Assembly: GCA_035274425.1 (NCBI GenBank)
Contig: DATEOC010000042.1
Span: 1-64,000, forward strand
Reading direction: 5' to 3'
Source of the DNA: JADMIH01 sp035274425
GTDB lineage: Bacteria > Chloroflexota > Chloroflexia > QHBQ01 > JADMIH01
DNA length: 64,000 bases
A program made the translations under genes and the position numbers. A model generated the notes under the pieces. It saw only the letters and a list, made by a program, of their open reading frames with translations. It did no database searches and was not told the origin of the DNA. Of this stretch, positions 44,432 to 53,539 are shown piece by piece; position 1 is the first letter of the stretch, and the number at the start of each line of letters is the position of its first letter.

Positions 44432-45406
44432 TCATCCCCTTTCTTGCACGCCTGATTCTGCTTCATCCGACTGTACAGTTGTGCTCACGACGTAGGTTGG
44501 CCGCTCCATCATCCTGAAGTGCATCCTCGCCAGGTACTCCCCGATTATGCCGAGCGCGAAGAGCTGTGCCCCCGAAAAGATGGCGATGGCAGAGGCCAGA
44601 AAGGGGAAACCAGGCACGCTCCCCCCCTCGATAACGTAGCGCACTATGACGTATATCAGCATGACAAGCCCAAAGAGGGTGAAGGTAAAGCCCACCAGGC
44701 TGGCAAGCTGCAACGGGAGTGTGCTGAAGCCCGTTGCCATGTTGATGGCGTGGCTCAGAAGCTTGCGGAAAGTGTAATTGGATACGCCGGACTTGCGCGG
44801 ATCGTGACGTACAAGGATGTGCGTGAAGCGCGTAGTGCCCCAGGTAAGAAGCACGTCAATCGAGACGAAGGGACTTCGGTATTCAGCGAAGGCGTCACGT
44901 ACCCGCGCGCGAAAAGCTCGGAATGCGCTGACGTTGCGGGCGGTCTCCGCTCCCATCGAGCTTTGCAGGGCCATCTTGGTGGCTCTAGATGCCATGTCGC
45001 GCCAGAGGCCATGCTGCTCTTTCTGGGGCGTACCGTATACAACGTCGTATCCTTCGTCCAACTTCTCCAGCAGCTTATGGACCTCTTCTGGGGGGTGCTG
45101 CAAATCGTCGTCCATCGTGACGATCACGCCGTGCCTGGCGAGGCGGATGCCGCAGAGGAGCGCGTTGTGCTGCCCGTAGTTGCGCATCAAATTGACGCCA
45201 CGTACCCACGGATAGGTCTCTGCCAGGCGGCGTATCGCCTCCCAGCTACCATCCCGGCTCCCATCGTTGACGATTATCAGCTCACTCTCGGAGGAGCCAG
45301 GCCAACCACCCTTCAGAACAACCTCAAGCCGCGCCGCCAGCTCCGGCAATATCGCCTCGCTGTTGTAAGCAGGCACGATTATGGAGATTGGGTAGTCAAG
45401 GGACAT
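44432..45406 (-). CDS. GT2 polyprenyl-phosphate sugar transferase (DPM1/ArnC-like)
   Basis: 324 residues from the ATG at 45406; the frame is open to 45451, but the extra residues come from a repeat area. The GT-A domain has VPAYNSE, NDGSRDGSW and the DDDLQHPP metal/sugar site, followed by two C-terminal membrane helices (about 225-300) as in ArnC/GtrB. These enzymes move a sugar from a nucleotide donor to undecaprenyl phosphate. It lies 3 bases upstream of the acyltransferase gene and is probably its operon partner. Confidence 0.88.
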   Translation of the reverse strand: MSLDYPISIIVPAYNSEAILPELAARLEVVLKGGWPGSSESELIIVNDGSRDGSWEAIRRLAETYPWVRGVNLMRNYGQHNALLCGIRLARHGVIVTMDDDLQHPPEEVHKLLEKLDEGYDVVYGTPQKEQHGLWRDMASRATKMALQSSMGAETARNVSAFRAFRARVRDAFAEYRSPFVSIDVLLTWGTTRFTHILVRHDPRKSGVSNYTFRKLLSHAINMATGFSTLPLQLASLVGFTFTLFGLVMLIYVIVRYVIEGGSVPGFPFLASAIAIFSGAQLFALGIIGEYLARMHFRMMERPTYVVSTTVQSDEAESGVQERG

Positions 45407-45412
45407 AGGGTG

Positions 45413-45475
45413 AGGACGAAAGACGAAAGACGAAGGATGCGCTAATCTCACGCATCACGCATCACGTTTCACGCG
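45413..45475. repeat. Heptamer repeat tract between GT2 and membrane-fusion genes
   Basis: GACGAAA units followed by TCACGCA units. Same classes as the tracts around 11800, 13320 and 55985. Confidence 0.7.
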
Positions 45476-48400
45476 TCAGTGCTGTACAGTATACTGAATC
45501 ACTTTATCCCCGTCGAGCACGTAGAGCGTGCCGTCGGGGCCATACGTGATCCCGTTTGGGGCGTTAGGCTTATAGCTGTTCGCCGCGTAGCGTGCGGACT
45601 GCACATGACCGGTCTGCTTGTTGATTGATAAGATGTTCGGGTGGCAAGTCAAATCGAGCCACTCCCCGTTTACAGCCATGTATTGTGGAGTGCACTCTAG
45701 CTTGAAATCACGCACAAATTTGCCGCTTTGGTCCATCTGCTGTACGCGGTGCTCGGAGCCTTCGGCTGCGTATATAGTGCCGTCCTTGTCTATGGTTACG
45801 CCTCCTACGTTATTGAACCCTCCGGAGACCCCGCCGTACCATTCCAGGGGATCACCGAAGTCGAGTCCGTACTTGATGACCTTCGCGCCGGTCATATCGG
45901 CGACATATAGTGCGCTACCATCCGGGGCGAAGTCGAGGCCGATAGCTATCGGTGTTTTGCCGATGAGCGCCGCCTGCCGCACAACGCGCCCGTTCGGCTC
46001 CATCACGATCATCGCCTGTTGGTCTGGCCCGTTGTTCAACAGGTAAAGCAGGCCGTCCGGTCCGGCTTTCACGTCACCCGGGTGGAAGAGCGCCAGCGTG
46101 CTGCCGTCCGGTAACTCAGGTTCTATCAGCGTGTAGACGCCTGTCTCAAGATCGAGCACGCCCAGCGTCTGGCCGACGTAAGCTGTGATGTACAGCTTAT
46201 TATCAAGGTAGGCAATCCCACGTGCCTCGTTCGGTGGCGTCGAGAGCGCCCACAACTGCTGTTCCGTCAGTATGGTTTTGTGCTCAAGGTGCTTGTAGTT
46301 CGACATGAACCAACCATAAAGTAGCACCGCTCCCGCGCCCACCCATACCAGGCCATGCACGGCGAGGGGCCACCCGCGCCTGCGAACGGTAGTTTTAGTA
46401 TTCGTGGGGGCAGCCACTGTTTTCGTGCGTGGGCGCGCCATAAGCGTATAGCACAGGAAGACGATACCGAGCGATAGGCCCACAGCCCAGGCGGTGAGCT
46501 GTGGCTGTTTCGACTCGTCGGGCCAGATATGCGCCGGTATGAACTTGAGGAGGTCAACCTTCAGCGGGGATTCGGGGGCATTTGCCAGCCATATGAAGAT
46601 CGCGCCTCTCTCGGTGGGCCACATCAGGCGGGCATTACGGATCAACATTAGCATGAAGAATAGCCCTGGCAGCGCCAGGAGTATATAGATGCTCCCGTAG
46701 ATAATGCCCCTAATGCGGGTCCTCGTCAGGGTGTATAGGGACATTCCGAGGGGTGCGGCCATGAGAGGCGCGAATGTCGTCAGGTAGCGTGCGGGCGGGC
46801 ACCAAACGCCACTCCACCCCGAAAAGCCTGCCACGATAGCCATGTAAGGTACGGCGATTATCGCGAGCCAGAGTAGCAACTTCCGGTCAGACCGCCGTTG
46901 CGACCTGAACAGAGCTATCGCCCCTACAGCCGAGAGTAAATATATAGGTGCATAAGGAAGGATGCCGAACTGCTGGTCGTAGAGGAGGCCGAAGATGGCG
47001 TTCACGTACTTGATTAGATTATCTTGCCCGGCCCACGGCCAGTGGAAGTAATAGTTCGGGTCAGCTATCGCTATGGGTGTAATGCTACCGTACAGCGCGC
47101 GATTGTAGAGTCCGAGAAGCACGCCCAGCGCAACCAGAGGGACCAGCACCCACACGGTAGATAGGAGCGCCCTGGGTGTAGTTATGGGTTTTTTGGGCTT
47201 GATTTCCGGTTTCTGCGGCTCGATTACTGCTACCTGGCTTGGATAGTCCGATTTTTGGACCTCATCTTGCGGTACTTTGAACCAGGGCGAGACCCTACGA
47301 CTATATTGAGGCTGCACCTTGCCGATATTACCCTTCTTGTTACGAGGATTCGAGACTGCGACCACTCGACTCTCGGTCCCCACTATTTGGCTCGCGCCGG
47401 CGCGAGCAGTGCGCCAATATCTCCACCACTGTACGAGAGCATAAAGGCCTAGCAGCACTGATATAGGCAAGGCTCGCCATGCCAGCCACGGTATGTAGCC
47501 GATGCACAGCCCTACCAGTATCAGCCGTATGGGGCCATTCGCTCCCCAGCCCAGGGCCAGACGCCGGAAAGCGTAAATTACTAGCAGCCCGGTTGATAGC
47601 TCGGTGAAGAGCATGTAAGAGTAGGTCATTATGGGGCTGCTGAAGGCTATTGGCAGCCAGACGGCGAAAGCTATCCATAATTTCCCCGTCAGTTCATGCG
47701 CGAGCAGAAAGGCGTTCAGGACCACCAGCGCACCCACCAGGCACATGAAAATTACCGTAGCGGGCCACCAGAGGTTGAACCATGAGCCTACTACCCACGC
47801 GGGCACGAGGGCTACAGCCAGGCCGGGTGGGTGCGCGCCGTACCATTCGGTAGCGGGGCGGGCAGTGGTCGGACCTATCTGCGCCGGAAGAGGGTAGGGA
47901 GCGGTCATGCCCATGAAACCTTCAGGGTGGGGAGCGAGGCCGTAGAACTTATCGAAATCGCTGTGGTCGTAGTTGTTCTTTACGTCCAGGTCCCAGTCCT
48001 GGACGATGCTGATGGTATCCATCAGGTAGAAGGGCTGGTCGCCAGTGGGCGGGCTGCTGTAATTGAGGAAGACGGGTACGAACGCCAAATATATTAGAAA
48101 TGTGACGCCGAAGCAGAGGGCTGTCCACCTTTTACGTGTCTTGACCAGTGATAGGTCTGCCGCTGGGGCAGTTGTAGGGAGGCCGGTTACTTCTGGTGCC
48201 GGTTCTGCTTTTTGAGGTGGAGGTTGGGGAGTTGCCGCCACGTCGGGCGTGCTTATCTCCAGCGGGGCCGCTTCAAGGTTGGCAGCCTCCGGCATAGCTT
48301 CTTCTGTGACAGTGGTTGCACTTTCCTCAAGGCTCGCGGCCTTCGGGGTCGCCTCAGCAAAGCTTGCCCCGTCAACACCATTGTTGGCGACATCAAGGGC

Positions 48401-48670
48401 TACAGCATCCGGCGCGCTCTCTATTAGCTGTGGGCTGCCCTGCTTCTCTCCATCAGTATCAGGTTGAAAAGTAGAGGTTGACTCTATCACTTGTGGGCCG
48501 GTTACTACCGGGCTGGACTTCCTACGGACAGGGCGCACATATACAGGCGGCGGCTCGCTAGCTGCCAAGCTGGTTGCGTCAACCTCTAGCCTGTCATGTG
48601 AGTATTTATCCGCCCCGATAGTCTCGGTAGAGTCCTTCTCGTCGCTCGGAGCTTGGGTAACGTCTTCCAT
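45476..48670 (-). CDS. Membrane glycosyltransferase-like protein fused to an NHL beta-propeller
   Basis: 1064 residues from the ATG at 48670, preceded by GAAGGG; the frame is open to 48718. Domains: a Pro/Ala/Glu-rich disordered N-terminus (about 1-175), about 12 membrane segments (about 185-800) of GT-C type with a cytosolic basic insert, and a C-terminal NHL/SMP-30-like propeller (about 805-1060; GPDGLLYLLNNG, DFAPDGSALYVADMTG, GPDGTLYVLDGD). Polytopic glycosyltransferases with outside C-terminal domains are known, but the propeller is unusual. It may bind the glycan or peptidoglycan acceptor. It may be the last enzyme of the neighbouring cluster. Confidence 0.75.
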   Translation of the reverse strand: MEDVTQAPSDEKDSTETIGADKYSHDRLEVDATSLAASEPPPVYVRPVRRKSSPVVTGPQVIESTSTFQPDTDGEKQGSPQLIESAPDAVALDVANNGVDGASFAEATPKAASLEESATTVTEEAMPEAANLEAAPLEISTPDVAATPQPPPQKAEPAPEVTGLPTTAPAADLSLVKTRKRWTALCFGVTFLIYLAFVPVFLNYSSPPTGDQPFYLMDTISIVQDWDLDVKNNYDHSDFDKFYGLAPHPEGFMGMTAPYPLPAQIGPTTARPATEWYGAHPPGLAVALVPAWVVGSWFNLWWPATVIFMCLVGALVVLNAFLLAHELTGKLWIAFAVWLPIAFSSPIMTYSYMLFTELSTGLLVIYAFRRLALGWGANGPIRLILVGLCIGYIPWLAWRALPISVLLGLYALVQWWRYWRTARAGASQIVGTESRVVAVSNPRNKKGNIGKVQPQYSRRVSPWFKVPQDEVQKSDYPSQVAVIEPQKPEIKPKKPITTPRALLSTVWVLVPLVALGVLLGLYNRALYGSITPIAIADPNYYFHWPWAGQDNLIKYVNAIFGLLYDQQFGILPYAPIYLLSAVGAIALFRSQRRSDRKLLLWLAIIAVPYMAIVAGFSGWSGVWCPPARYLTTFAPLMAAPLGMSLYTLTRTRIRGIIYGSIYILLALPGLFFMLMLIRNARLMWPTERGAIFIWLANAPESPLKVDLLKFIPAHIWPDESKQPQLTAWAVGLSLGIVFLCYTLMARPRTKTVAAPTNTKTTVRRRGWPLAVHGLVWVGAGAVLLYGWFMSNYKHLEHKTILTEQQLWALSTPPNEARGIAYLDNKLYITAYVGQTLGVLDLETGVYTLIEPELPDGSTLALFHPGDVKAGPDGLLYLLNNGPDQQAMIVMEPNGRVVRQAALIGKTPIAIGLDFAPDGSALYVADMTGAKVIKYGLDFGDPLEWYGGVSGGFNNVGGVTIDKDGTIYAAEGSEHRVQQMDQSGKFVRDFKLECTPQYMAVNGEWLDLTCHPNILSINKQTGHVQSARYAANSYKPNAPNGITYGPDGTLYVLDGDKVIQYTVQH

Positions 48671-48809
48671 GAAATCCCTTCGCGAATCTATTGCCTGTAC
48701 ACAAGACAAGGCGGACACGCCGGTCCGCCCGTAGCTGCCTCTTTCAATTCGGTGCAGTGCACAAATGTCTCGACCTGTATGTCAATTCTATAGGGAACCG
48801 GGACTTCCT

Positions 48810-49835
48810 CTATTTCACGGTAGGGCTATCCTCCGTGATCGAGGAGGCGCTCGATTCTCCACCTGGCTCTCTGGCGGGTACCTTGCGGACTCGTGAGGCG
48901 CGACCTCTCGATGCTCCAGCTACGCGGGAGGAACCAGACCCACTTGAGGCTCCAGACATAGCGGCAGCCATACGCTTCGATGGCGCGGTCGAGGTGGAGG
49001 CAGGCCTGGTGGCAGGACCGCCTACATTTTCGTCGGCAAGTGGGGCCGTGCTGCCGCGACGATGGCGGAGGATTAGCATAGTTACCGCCAGGATTATCAA
49101 GATGATAGAGATAATCTGGGGGGTCTTGATACCGTTGACAGTGGCGCTATCTACGCGCAAGTCTTCGATGAAGTAGCGTCCGACCGAGTAGAAGATGAGG
49201 TATGCCCAGAGGATATCTCCCTCGCGCAGCTTAAAGCGCTTCTGACGCCCCAGCCACATCAGCAAGCCGAAATTGAGCAGGTCCCATATCATCTCATAGG
49301 CGAAAGTGGGCTGGAAACGAGTGTTGGGGTCAGGGTTCGTTATGCCTGCGACCTCGCGCTGGCGCTGTGGGTCTATTTGAATGCCCCAGGGGAGGTCAGT
49401 GGGGCCGCCGAAAGCTTCCTGGTTGAAGAAGTTGCCCCAGCGCCCTATCGCCTGGCCCACCGCGAGGCCGGGCGCGATGATGTCGGCCCACTTGAAGAAG
49501 GAGATGCCGTAGCGCCTGCAATAGATGGCGATGGCGATGGCAGCGCCTATGATCGCGCCATGTATGCTCAGGCCACCTTCCCATATTTTGAACCAGTTAG
49601 CGGGGTCGCGCTGGCGCTCATCCCCCAGGCTGGCGATTACCCAGCCGACGCGCGCCCCCACGATGCCCGAAATCAATACCCAGGGGAATAGCTGCCATAC
49701 GTGGTCAGGGTCCTCGCGGCGGCGCTTCGCCTCACGGTACGCGAGATATGAGGCCGCGATAACCCCCAGCATTATCATAATGCCGTACCAGTGGACTACG
49801 ATGTCGCCTATGCGAAAGGCTTCTCTGCTTGGCAA
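48810..49835 (-). CDS. lgt: Prolipoprotein diacylglyceryl transferase with C-terminal tail
   Basis: 341 residues. The hallmark GRWGNFFNQEAFGGPT and the segments GARVGWV and GGLSIHGAI (Lgt His/Arg signature) are present, with about seven membrane helices. It transfers diacylglycerol to the lipobox cysteine of exported lipoproteins such as the HtrA-like protein at 20486-21679. The last ~75 residues after the final helix are a Ser/Ala/Arg-rich, probably disordered extension (SGASSGSGSSRVAGASRGRA) not needed by typical Lgt. Confidence 0.93.
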   Translation of the reverse strand: MPSREAFRIGDIVVHWYGIMIMLGVIAASYLAYREAKRRREDPDHVWQLFPWVLISGIVGARVGWVIASLGDERQRDPANWFKIWEGGLSIHGAIIGAAIAIAIYCRRYGISFFKWADIIAPGLAVGQAIGRWGNFFNQEAFGGPTDLPWGIQIDPQRQREVAGITNPDPNTRFQPTFAYEMIWDLLNFGLLMWLGRQKRFKLREGDILWAYLIFYSVGRYFIEDLRVDSATVNGIKTPQIISIILIILAVTMLILRHRRGSTAPLADENVGGPATRPASTSTAPSKRMAAAMSGASSGSGSSRVAGASRGRASRVRKVPAREPGGESSASSITEDSPTVK

Positions 49836-49856
49836 ACCAACCCCTCCTGTATATGG

Positions 49857-49914
49857 GTTACATGTTATGATTTTCGATTGGGCGAACGCTCAATCGAAAA
49901 TCATAACATGTAAC
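49857..49914 (-). terminator. 24-bp hairpin between rel and lgt
   Basis: Perfect arms 49857-49880 and 49891-49914 with the inner 10 bases also partly paired. It starts right after the rel stop and precedes the lgt start, so it may separate the two genes. Confidence 0.8.
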
Positions 49915-52325
49915 TATTCGACTACTCCACCTGTATCCCTTTGTACTCTATACACGCCCCGCACGGATGCGAGGCGGTCCATTATAGCGAATAGCTGCTC
50001 TACGCCCGTTACTTCAATAGTCATAATCAGCGTGCTGGCGGCCACCCCAGGTGTCTTGTGAGTGTGCAGGCCGATGATATTTATTTTGTCGGCGGCGAGC
50101 ATGGCTGTCAGGTCGTGCAACACACCTGATCTGTCGAGGGCTTCTATGCGGATGCCCGCGGGATACCTTGATGCTTTGCTCCCCCACGACACGCTCATCA
50201 AGCGCCCAGGGTCCTGCACGTGCTGCAAATTGGAGCAGTCGGAGCGATGTATCGTGATACCGCGCCCTTTAGTAGTGTAACCAATCACCTCATCACCTGG
50301 CATCGGCTTGCAGCACCTCCCCAGAGTCATCAGCACCCCGCCCGTATCGGTCAGTTGGGTGACGCCCATGGCCGTGCTGGTCGGGATGGTCATGGTGGGC
50401 GCGTCTGACTTGGGGAGCAATAATTCGTCGGAGCGATGCTCGCCCAGCTTAGACGATATGTTCTGCGGGCTGATGTCGGCGTTGCCTATCGCTTCCAGGA
50501 AGTCGTCCAGGTTGGTGAAGCGCGGGAAGAGCGCCAATACGTCAGCGTGAGCTATGTGGACCAGGCCGAGGTGTTTGAGGGTCTGGTCAAGGGTGGTACG
50601 GCCCTGGGCTACCTTCTCATCGCGGCGCTGCCTGCGGAAGAAGTGGCGCACCTTCTGGCGAGCATTCGCCGTCTTGAGGAACCTGTCAGACTGGAGCCAA
50701 TCGAGGGAGGGGCCGGCGCGATTCTTGTCTTTCATAATGCGCACTACCGCGCCGCTCTCCAATGGCGTGTCGAGCGGCACGAGGCGGTTGTTGACCTTCG
50801 CGCCTGCACACTGGTGGCCCAGGTCGGTGTGGATGCGGTAGGCGAAGTCTATAGCGGTCGCGCCTTTCGGTAGCTCTACGATCTCCCCTTCAGGAGTAAA
50901 GACGTAAATATGCTCCTGGAAGAGGTCGCTCTTAAGCGAATCGACGAAGTCCTGGGCGCTCTCTACCTCATCGCGCCACGACATAAGGCGGCGCAGCCAC
51001 GCGATCTTCTGCTCGTAGCTGTGGTCTCGCTTACCTCCACGCTGCTCCTTGTAGCGCCAGTGGGCCGCGATGCCGTACTCGGCAAGCTCATGCATCTCGT
51101 GGGTGCGTATTTGTATCTCCAGTGACTTGTTTTCGATAGCCCACACTGCTGTGTGCAGCGACCGGTACATAGACTCTTTGGGGCGCGCGATGTAGTCATC
51201 GAACTCACCGGGGATAGGGGGCCAGAGCGCGTGGATCACGCCGAGCGCGGCGTAGCAGTCCTTCACCGAGTCGACCATGATACGCACGGCGAGCACATCA
51301 TAGATGTGCTCGATGGGGCGGCGCTTGCGCTGCATCTTCTGCCAGAGGGAGTAAATGTGCTTGACGCGGCCCTTTATGGAGGCTTCTATACCTGCCTCGC
51401 GCAGGTTCTTTTCCAGGAGGCCAATTACGCGCTTCAGGTAGCGGTCGCGGGCGACTTTGGTCTCCTTGAGCATGGTCGCAAGCTCGTCGTACGTCTCCGG
51501 GTTGATATAGGAGAAGGAGAGGTCTTCAAGCTCACCCTTTATCTGCCACATGCCGAGGCGGTTGGCGAGGGGGGCGTATATCTCAAGGGTCTGGAGGGCG
51601 ATGCGCTGCTGCTTGTGGATGGGTATCCCTCCGAGGGTGCGCATGTTGTGGAGGCGGTCAGCCAACTTGATGAGCACGACGCGGGGGTCATCGAACATGG
51701 CGAGGAACATCTTGCGGAGGTTCTCGGCCTGCTGGTGGGCCTCACGCTGGCTCTTGTCAGGGATGGAGCCGTCGGCGTGGGCGCGCAGCTTCGGTATCGA
51801 GCCGAGCTTGGTGACCCCTTCAACTAGGTGAGCGACTGTGGGACCGAACTCCTTCTTGATGTCATCGTATGTGACGGGAGTGTCTTCTATGACATCGTGG
51901 AGGATAGCAGCCTGCAAAGTCTCAAGGTCGAGGTGCATCTCCGCCAGGATAGTTGTGACGGCCGTAGGGTGGGTTATATAAGGGTCGCCTGTGCCCCGCG
52001 TCTGCCCTTCGTGCGCCTCCGCAGCGAAGTTGTATGCTTTGCGCAGCGCCTCGATGCCGGACTTAGGCGTGTAGACCTGAGCGACCTTGATAAGTGCGTC
52101 GAGGGAGCTCTGGGCTTTGGACCCTTCGCTTCGCTCAAGGGCATGCTTTGGACCCTGGACCTGCGGGTAACCGCGCTCGGCAACCTGGCCTTCTATGACG
52201 AGGAGAGCGGGGCGCGCGCCATCCTCTGCCGGGCGTCGCGAGTTGTCCGGCGTAGGATAAGGGATTGGGTCATTCACCTGGGAAGTAACTTCATTGTTAC
52301 CCAGGTCGGCCTTAACTGTTCTCAT
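49914..52325 (-). CDS. rel: Bifunctional (p)ppGpp synthetase/hydrolase, RelA/SpoT family
   Basis: 803 residues: HD hydrolase domain (LHDVIEDT about 140), synthetase domain (FDDYIARPKESMYRSLHT), TGS (VFTPEGEIVELPKGATAIDF), and C-terminal ACT domain (RIEALDRSGVLHDL...). It makes and degrades the alarmone (p)ppGpp in the stringent response. The HD residues look complete, so it is likely bifunctional. The ~75-residue N-terminal extension contains KHALERSEGSKAQ, encoded by a palindromic repeat (about 52114-52153), so the true start is uncertain. Confidence 0.92.
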   Translation of the reverse strand: MRTVKADLGNNEVTSQVNDPIPYPTPDNSRRPAEDGARPALLVIEGQVAERGYPQVQGPKHALERSEGSKAQSSLDALIKVAQVYTPKSGIEALRKAYNFAAEAHEGQTRGTGDPYITHPTAVTTILAEMHLDLETLQAAILHDVIEDTPVTYDDIKKEFGPTVAHLVEGVTKLGSIPKLRAHADGSIPDKSQREAHQQAENLRKMFLAMFDDPRVVLIKLADRLHNMRTLGGIPIHKQQRIALQTLEIYAPLANRLGMWQIKGELEDLSFSYINPETYDELATMLKETKVARDRYLKRVIGLLEKNLREAGIEASIKGRVKHIYSLWQKMQRKRRPIEHIYDVLAVRIMVDSVKDCYAALGVIHALWPPIPGEFDDYIARPKESMYRSLHTAVWAIENKSLEIQIRTHEMHELAEYGIAAHWRYKEQRGGKRDHSYEQKIAWLRRLMSWRDEVESAQDFVDSLKSDLFQEHIYVFTPEGEIVELPKGATAIDFAYRIHTDLGHQCAGAKVNNRLVPLDTPLESGAVVRIMKDKNRAGPSLDWLQSDRFLKTANARQKVRHFFRRQRRDEKVAQGRTTLDQTLKHLGLVHIAHADVLALFPRFTNLDDFLEAIGNADISPQNISSKLGEHRSDELLLPKSDAPTMTIPTSTAMGVTQLTDTGGVLMTLGRCCKPMPGDEVIGYTTKGRGITIHRSDCSNLQHVQDPGRLMSVSWGSKASRYPAGIRIEALDRSGVLHDLTAMLAADKINIIGLHTHKTPGVAASTLIMTIEVTGVEQLFAIMDRLASVRGVYRVQRDTGGVVE
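52114..52153. repeat. Palindromic repeat inside the 5' part of rel
   Basis: CTTTGGACCCTTCGCTTCGC followed by TCAAGGGCATGCTTTGGACC; CCCTTCGCTTCGCTCAAGGG is a near-palindrome. It is of the style seen in dispersed intergenic repeats (compare CTTCGCTTCGCTCAGAATG at 11741-11759). Confidence 0.6.
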
Positions 52326-52480
52326 GATTCTGGTGTCGCCGCGAAATGGGTGTTATTTGCCTATTTAATGATACCGCATAGGGGGGAGGGTGTCAATTTT
52401 GGGTGGATAGTAGGAACGTGGTATTATGGATGAAACTAACATAACACTGGGTACGGCGCTTGGCTTCAGCACAGAGAGTT

Positions 52481-52909
52481 ATGAGGCGATGGCAACGGTA
52501 TGCGGTAGTCCTGGCGGGATTATTGCTGGCTGTATTATTTGTGCTATTTTCTTGCCCGCGCAGCCCATACAGGTGGAGACCTGCACCCACGCCACCGCCA
52601 CCCTCCATCCAAAATCCCCCAATCTATCCGGGCGCACAAGATATGAATAGGCAAATGTTTCGTGGCGAACGCGAAATCCTTATTTCGTTCAAGATCAGCG
52701 ACAAACCTGATGAAGTTCGGAAGTACTATGAAAACCTGCTGTTACAAGAAGGTTGGGAAGTACGTAACTATGAGGACGCTCCTCTGAATTGGACCTACTT
52801 TGTTTACGGTCATGGGCCTTACTATTACTTCTCACTTCGGGCTGAGAACGCTAACGACGCATACACGAGTGTAGAGTTCAGGTTAGTGACTGAATTGCCT
52901 ATAGATTAG
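52481..52909 (+). CDS. Probable lipoprotein, function unknown
   Basis: 142 residues from the ATG at 52481 (a TTG at 52460 is possible). A basic start (MRRWQR) and a hydrophobic stretch end in LFSC, a likely lipobox, with the mature protein beginning Cys-Pro-Arg. The mature part has a Pro-rich linker and a compact domain with FKISDKPDEVRKYYENLLLQEGWEV, a pattern seen in small secreted domains of this type. No enzyme motif. Its position next to lgt/rel does not indicate a role. Confidence 0.7.
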   Translation: MRRWQRYAVVLAGLLLAVLFVLFSCPRSPYRWRPAPTPPPPSIQNPPIYPGAQDMNRQMFRGEREILISFKISDKPDEVRKYYENLLLQEGWEVRNYEDAPLNWTYFVYGHGPYYYFSLRAENANDAYTSVEFRLVTELPID

Positions 52910-52981
52910 CCTTGCATGCACAAATTGGTGCGGATACGTTGATGGTCGTATATTATCATTTAGATTGGGAGGTGTTGTGCT

Positions 52982-53533
52982 ATGCAGATCGTTGATCTCA
53001 AGCCTGGTGATGAGCAGAGAATCCGGCAAGTGGCGGCAATATTAGTCGAGGGCTTCAAGGAGCATTGGCCGGATGCCTGGCCCGATATGGAGTCTGCCCT
53101 GGAAGAGGTACGAGAGTCGTTCGAAGCAGAACGGATCAGCCGTGTCGCCATTGATGATGGTACAGTTTTGGGGTGGATAGGTGGGATTATCGACTATGAT
53201 GGCAATGTATGGGAATTGCACCCGCTCGTTGTAATCTCAAATCACCAGGGGAAAGGTATTGGGAGCGCTCTAGTAGCAGATTTGGAAGACCGGGTTAGGG
53301 AGCGCGGTGGTATCACCGTCAGGCTTGGTAGCGATGACGAGGACAACATGACTACCCTTTCAGGGGTGGACCTCTACCAGAATCTCTGGGAACAGATAGC
53401 TAATATAAGGAACCTCAAGCGCCACCCATACGAGTTCTACCAGAAGCTAGGCTACGTGATCGTCGGGGTAATGCCGGACGCCAATGGGCCGGGGAAGCCT
53501 GATATTATCATGGCTAAACGGGTTGCGGGATAG
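52982..53533 (+). CDS. GNAT N-acetyltransferase, AAC(6')-like
   Basis: 183 residues with AGGTG upstream. Acetyl-CoA-binding motif HQGKGIGSALV (Q/RxxGxG/A) and the conserved WELHPLVV, SDDEDNMT and HPYEFYQKLGY segments are like the AAC(6')-type aminoglycoside acetyltransferases. Such chromosomal genes often act on unknown small molecules; resistance is only a possibility. Start ATG at 52982. Confidence 0.85.
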   Translation: MQIVDLKPGDEQRIRQVAAILVEGFKEHWPDAWPDMESALEEVRESFEAERISRVAIDDGTVLGWIGGIIDYDGNVWELHPLVVISNHQGKGIGSALVADLEDRVRERGGITVRLGSDDEDNMTTLSGVDLYQNLWEQIANIRNLKRHPYEFYQKLGYVIVGVMPDANGPGKPDIIMAKRVAG

Positions 53534-53539
53534 CAAAGT

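Noticed and set aside
42463..44455. Forward-strand frames opposite the glycan cluster
   Set aside because: The reverse-strand genes have full catalytic motifs; the forward frames have none.
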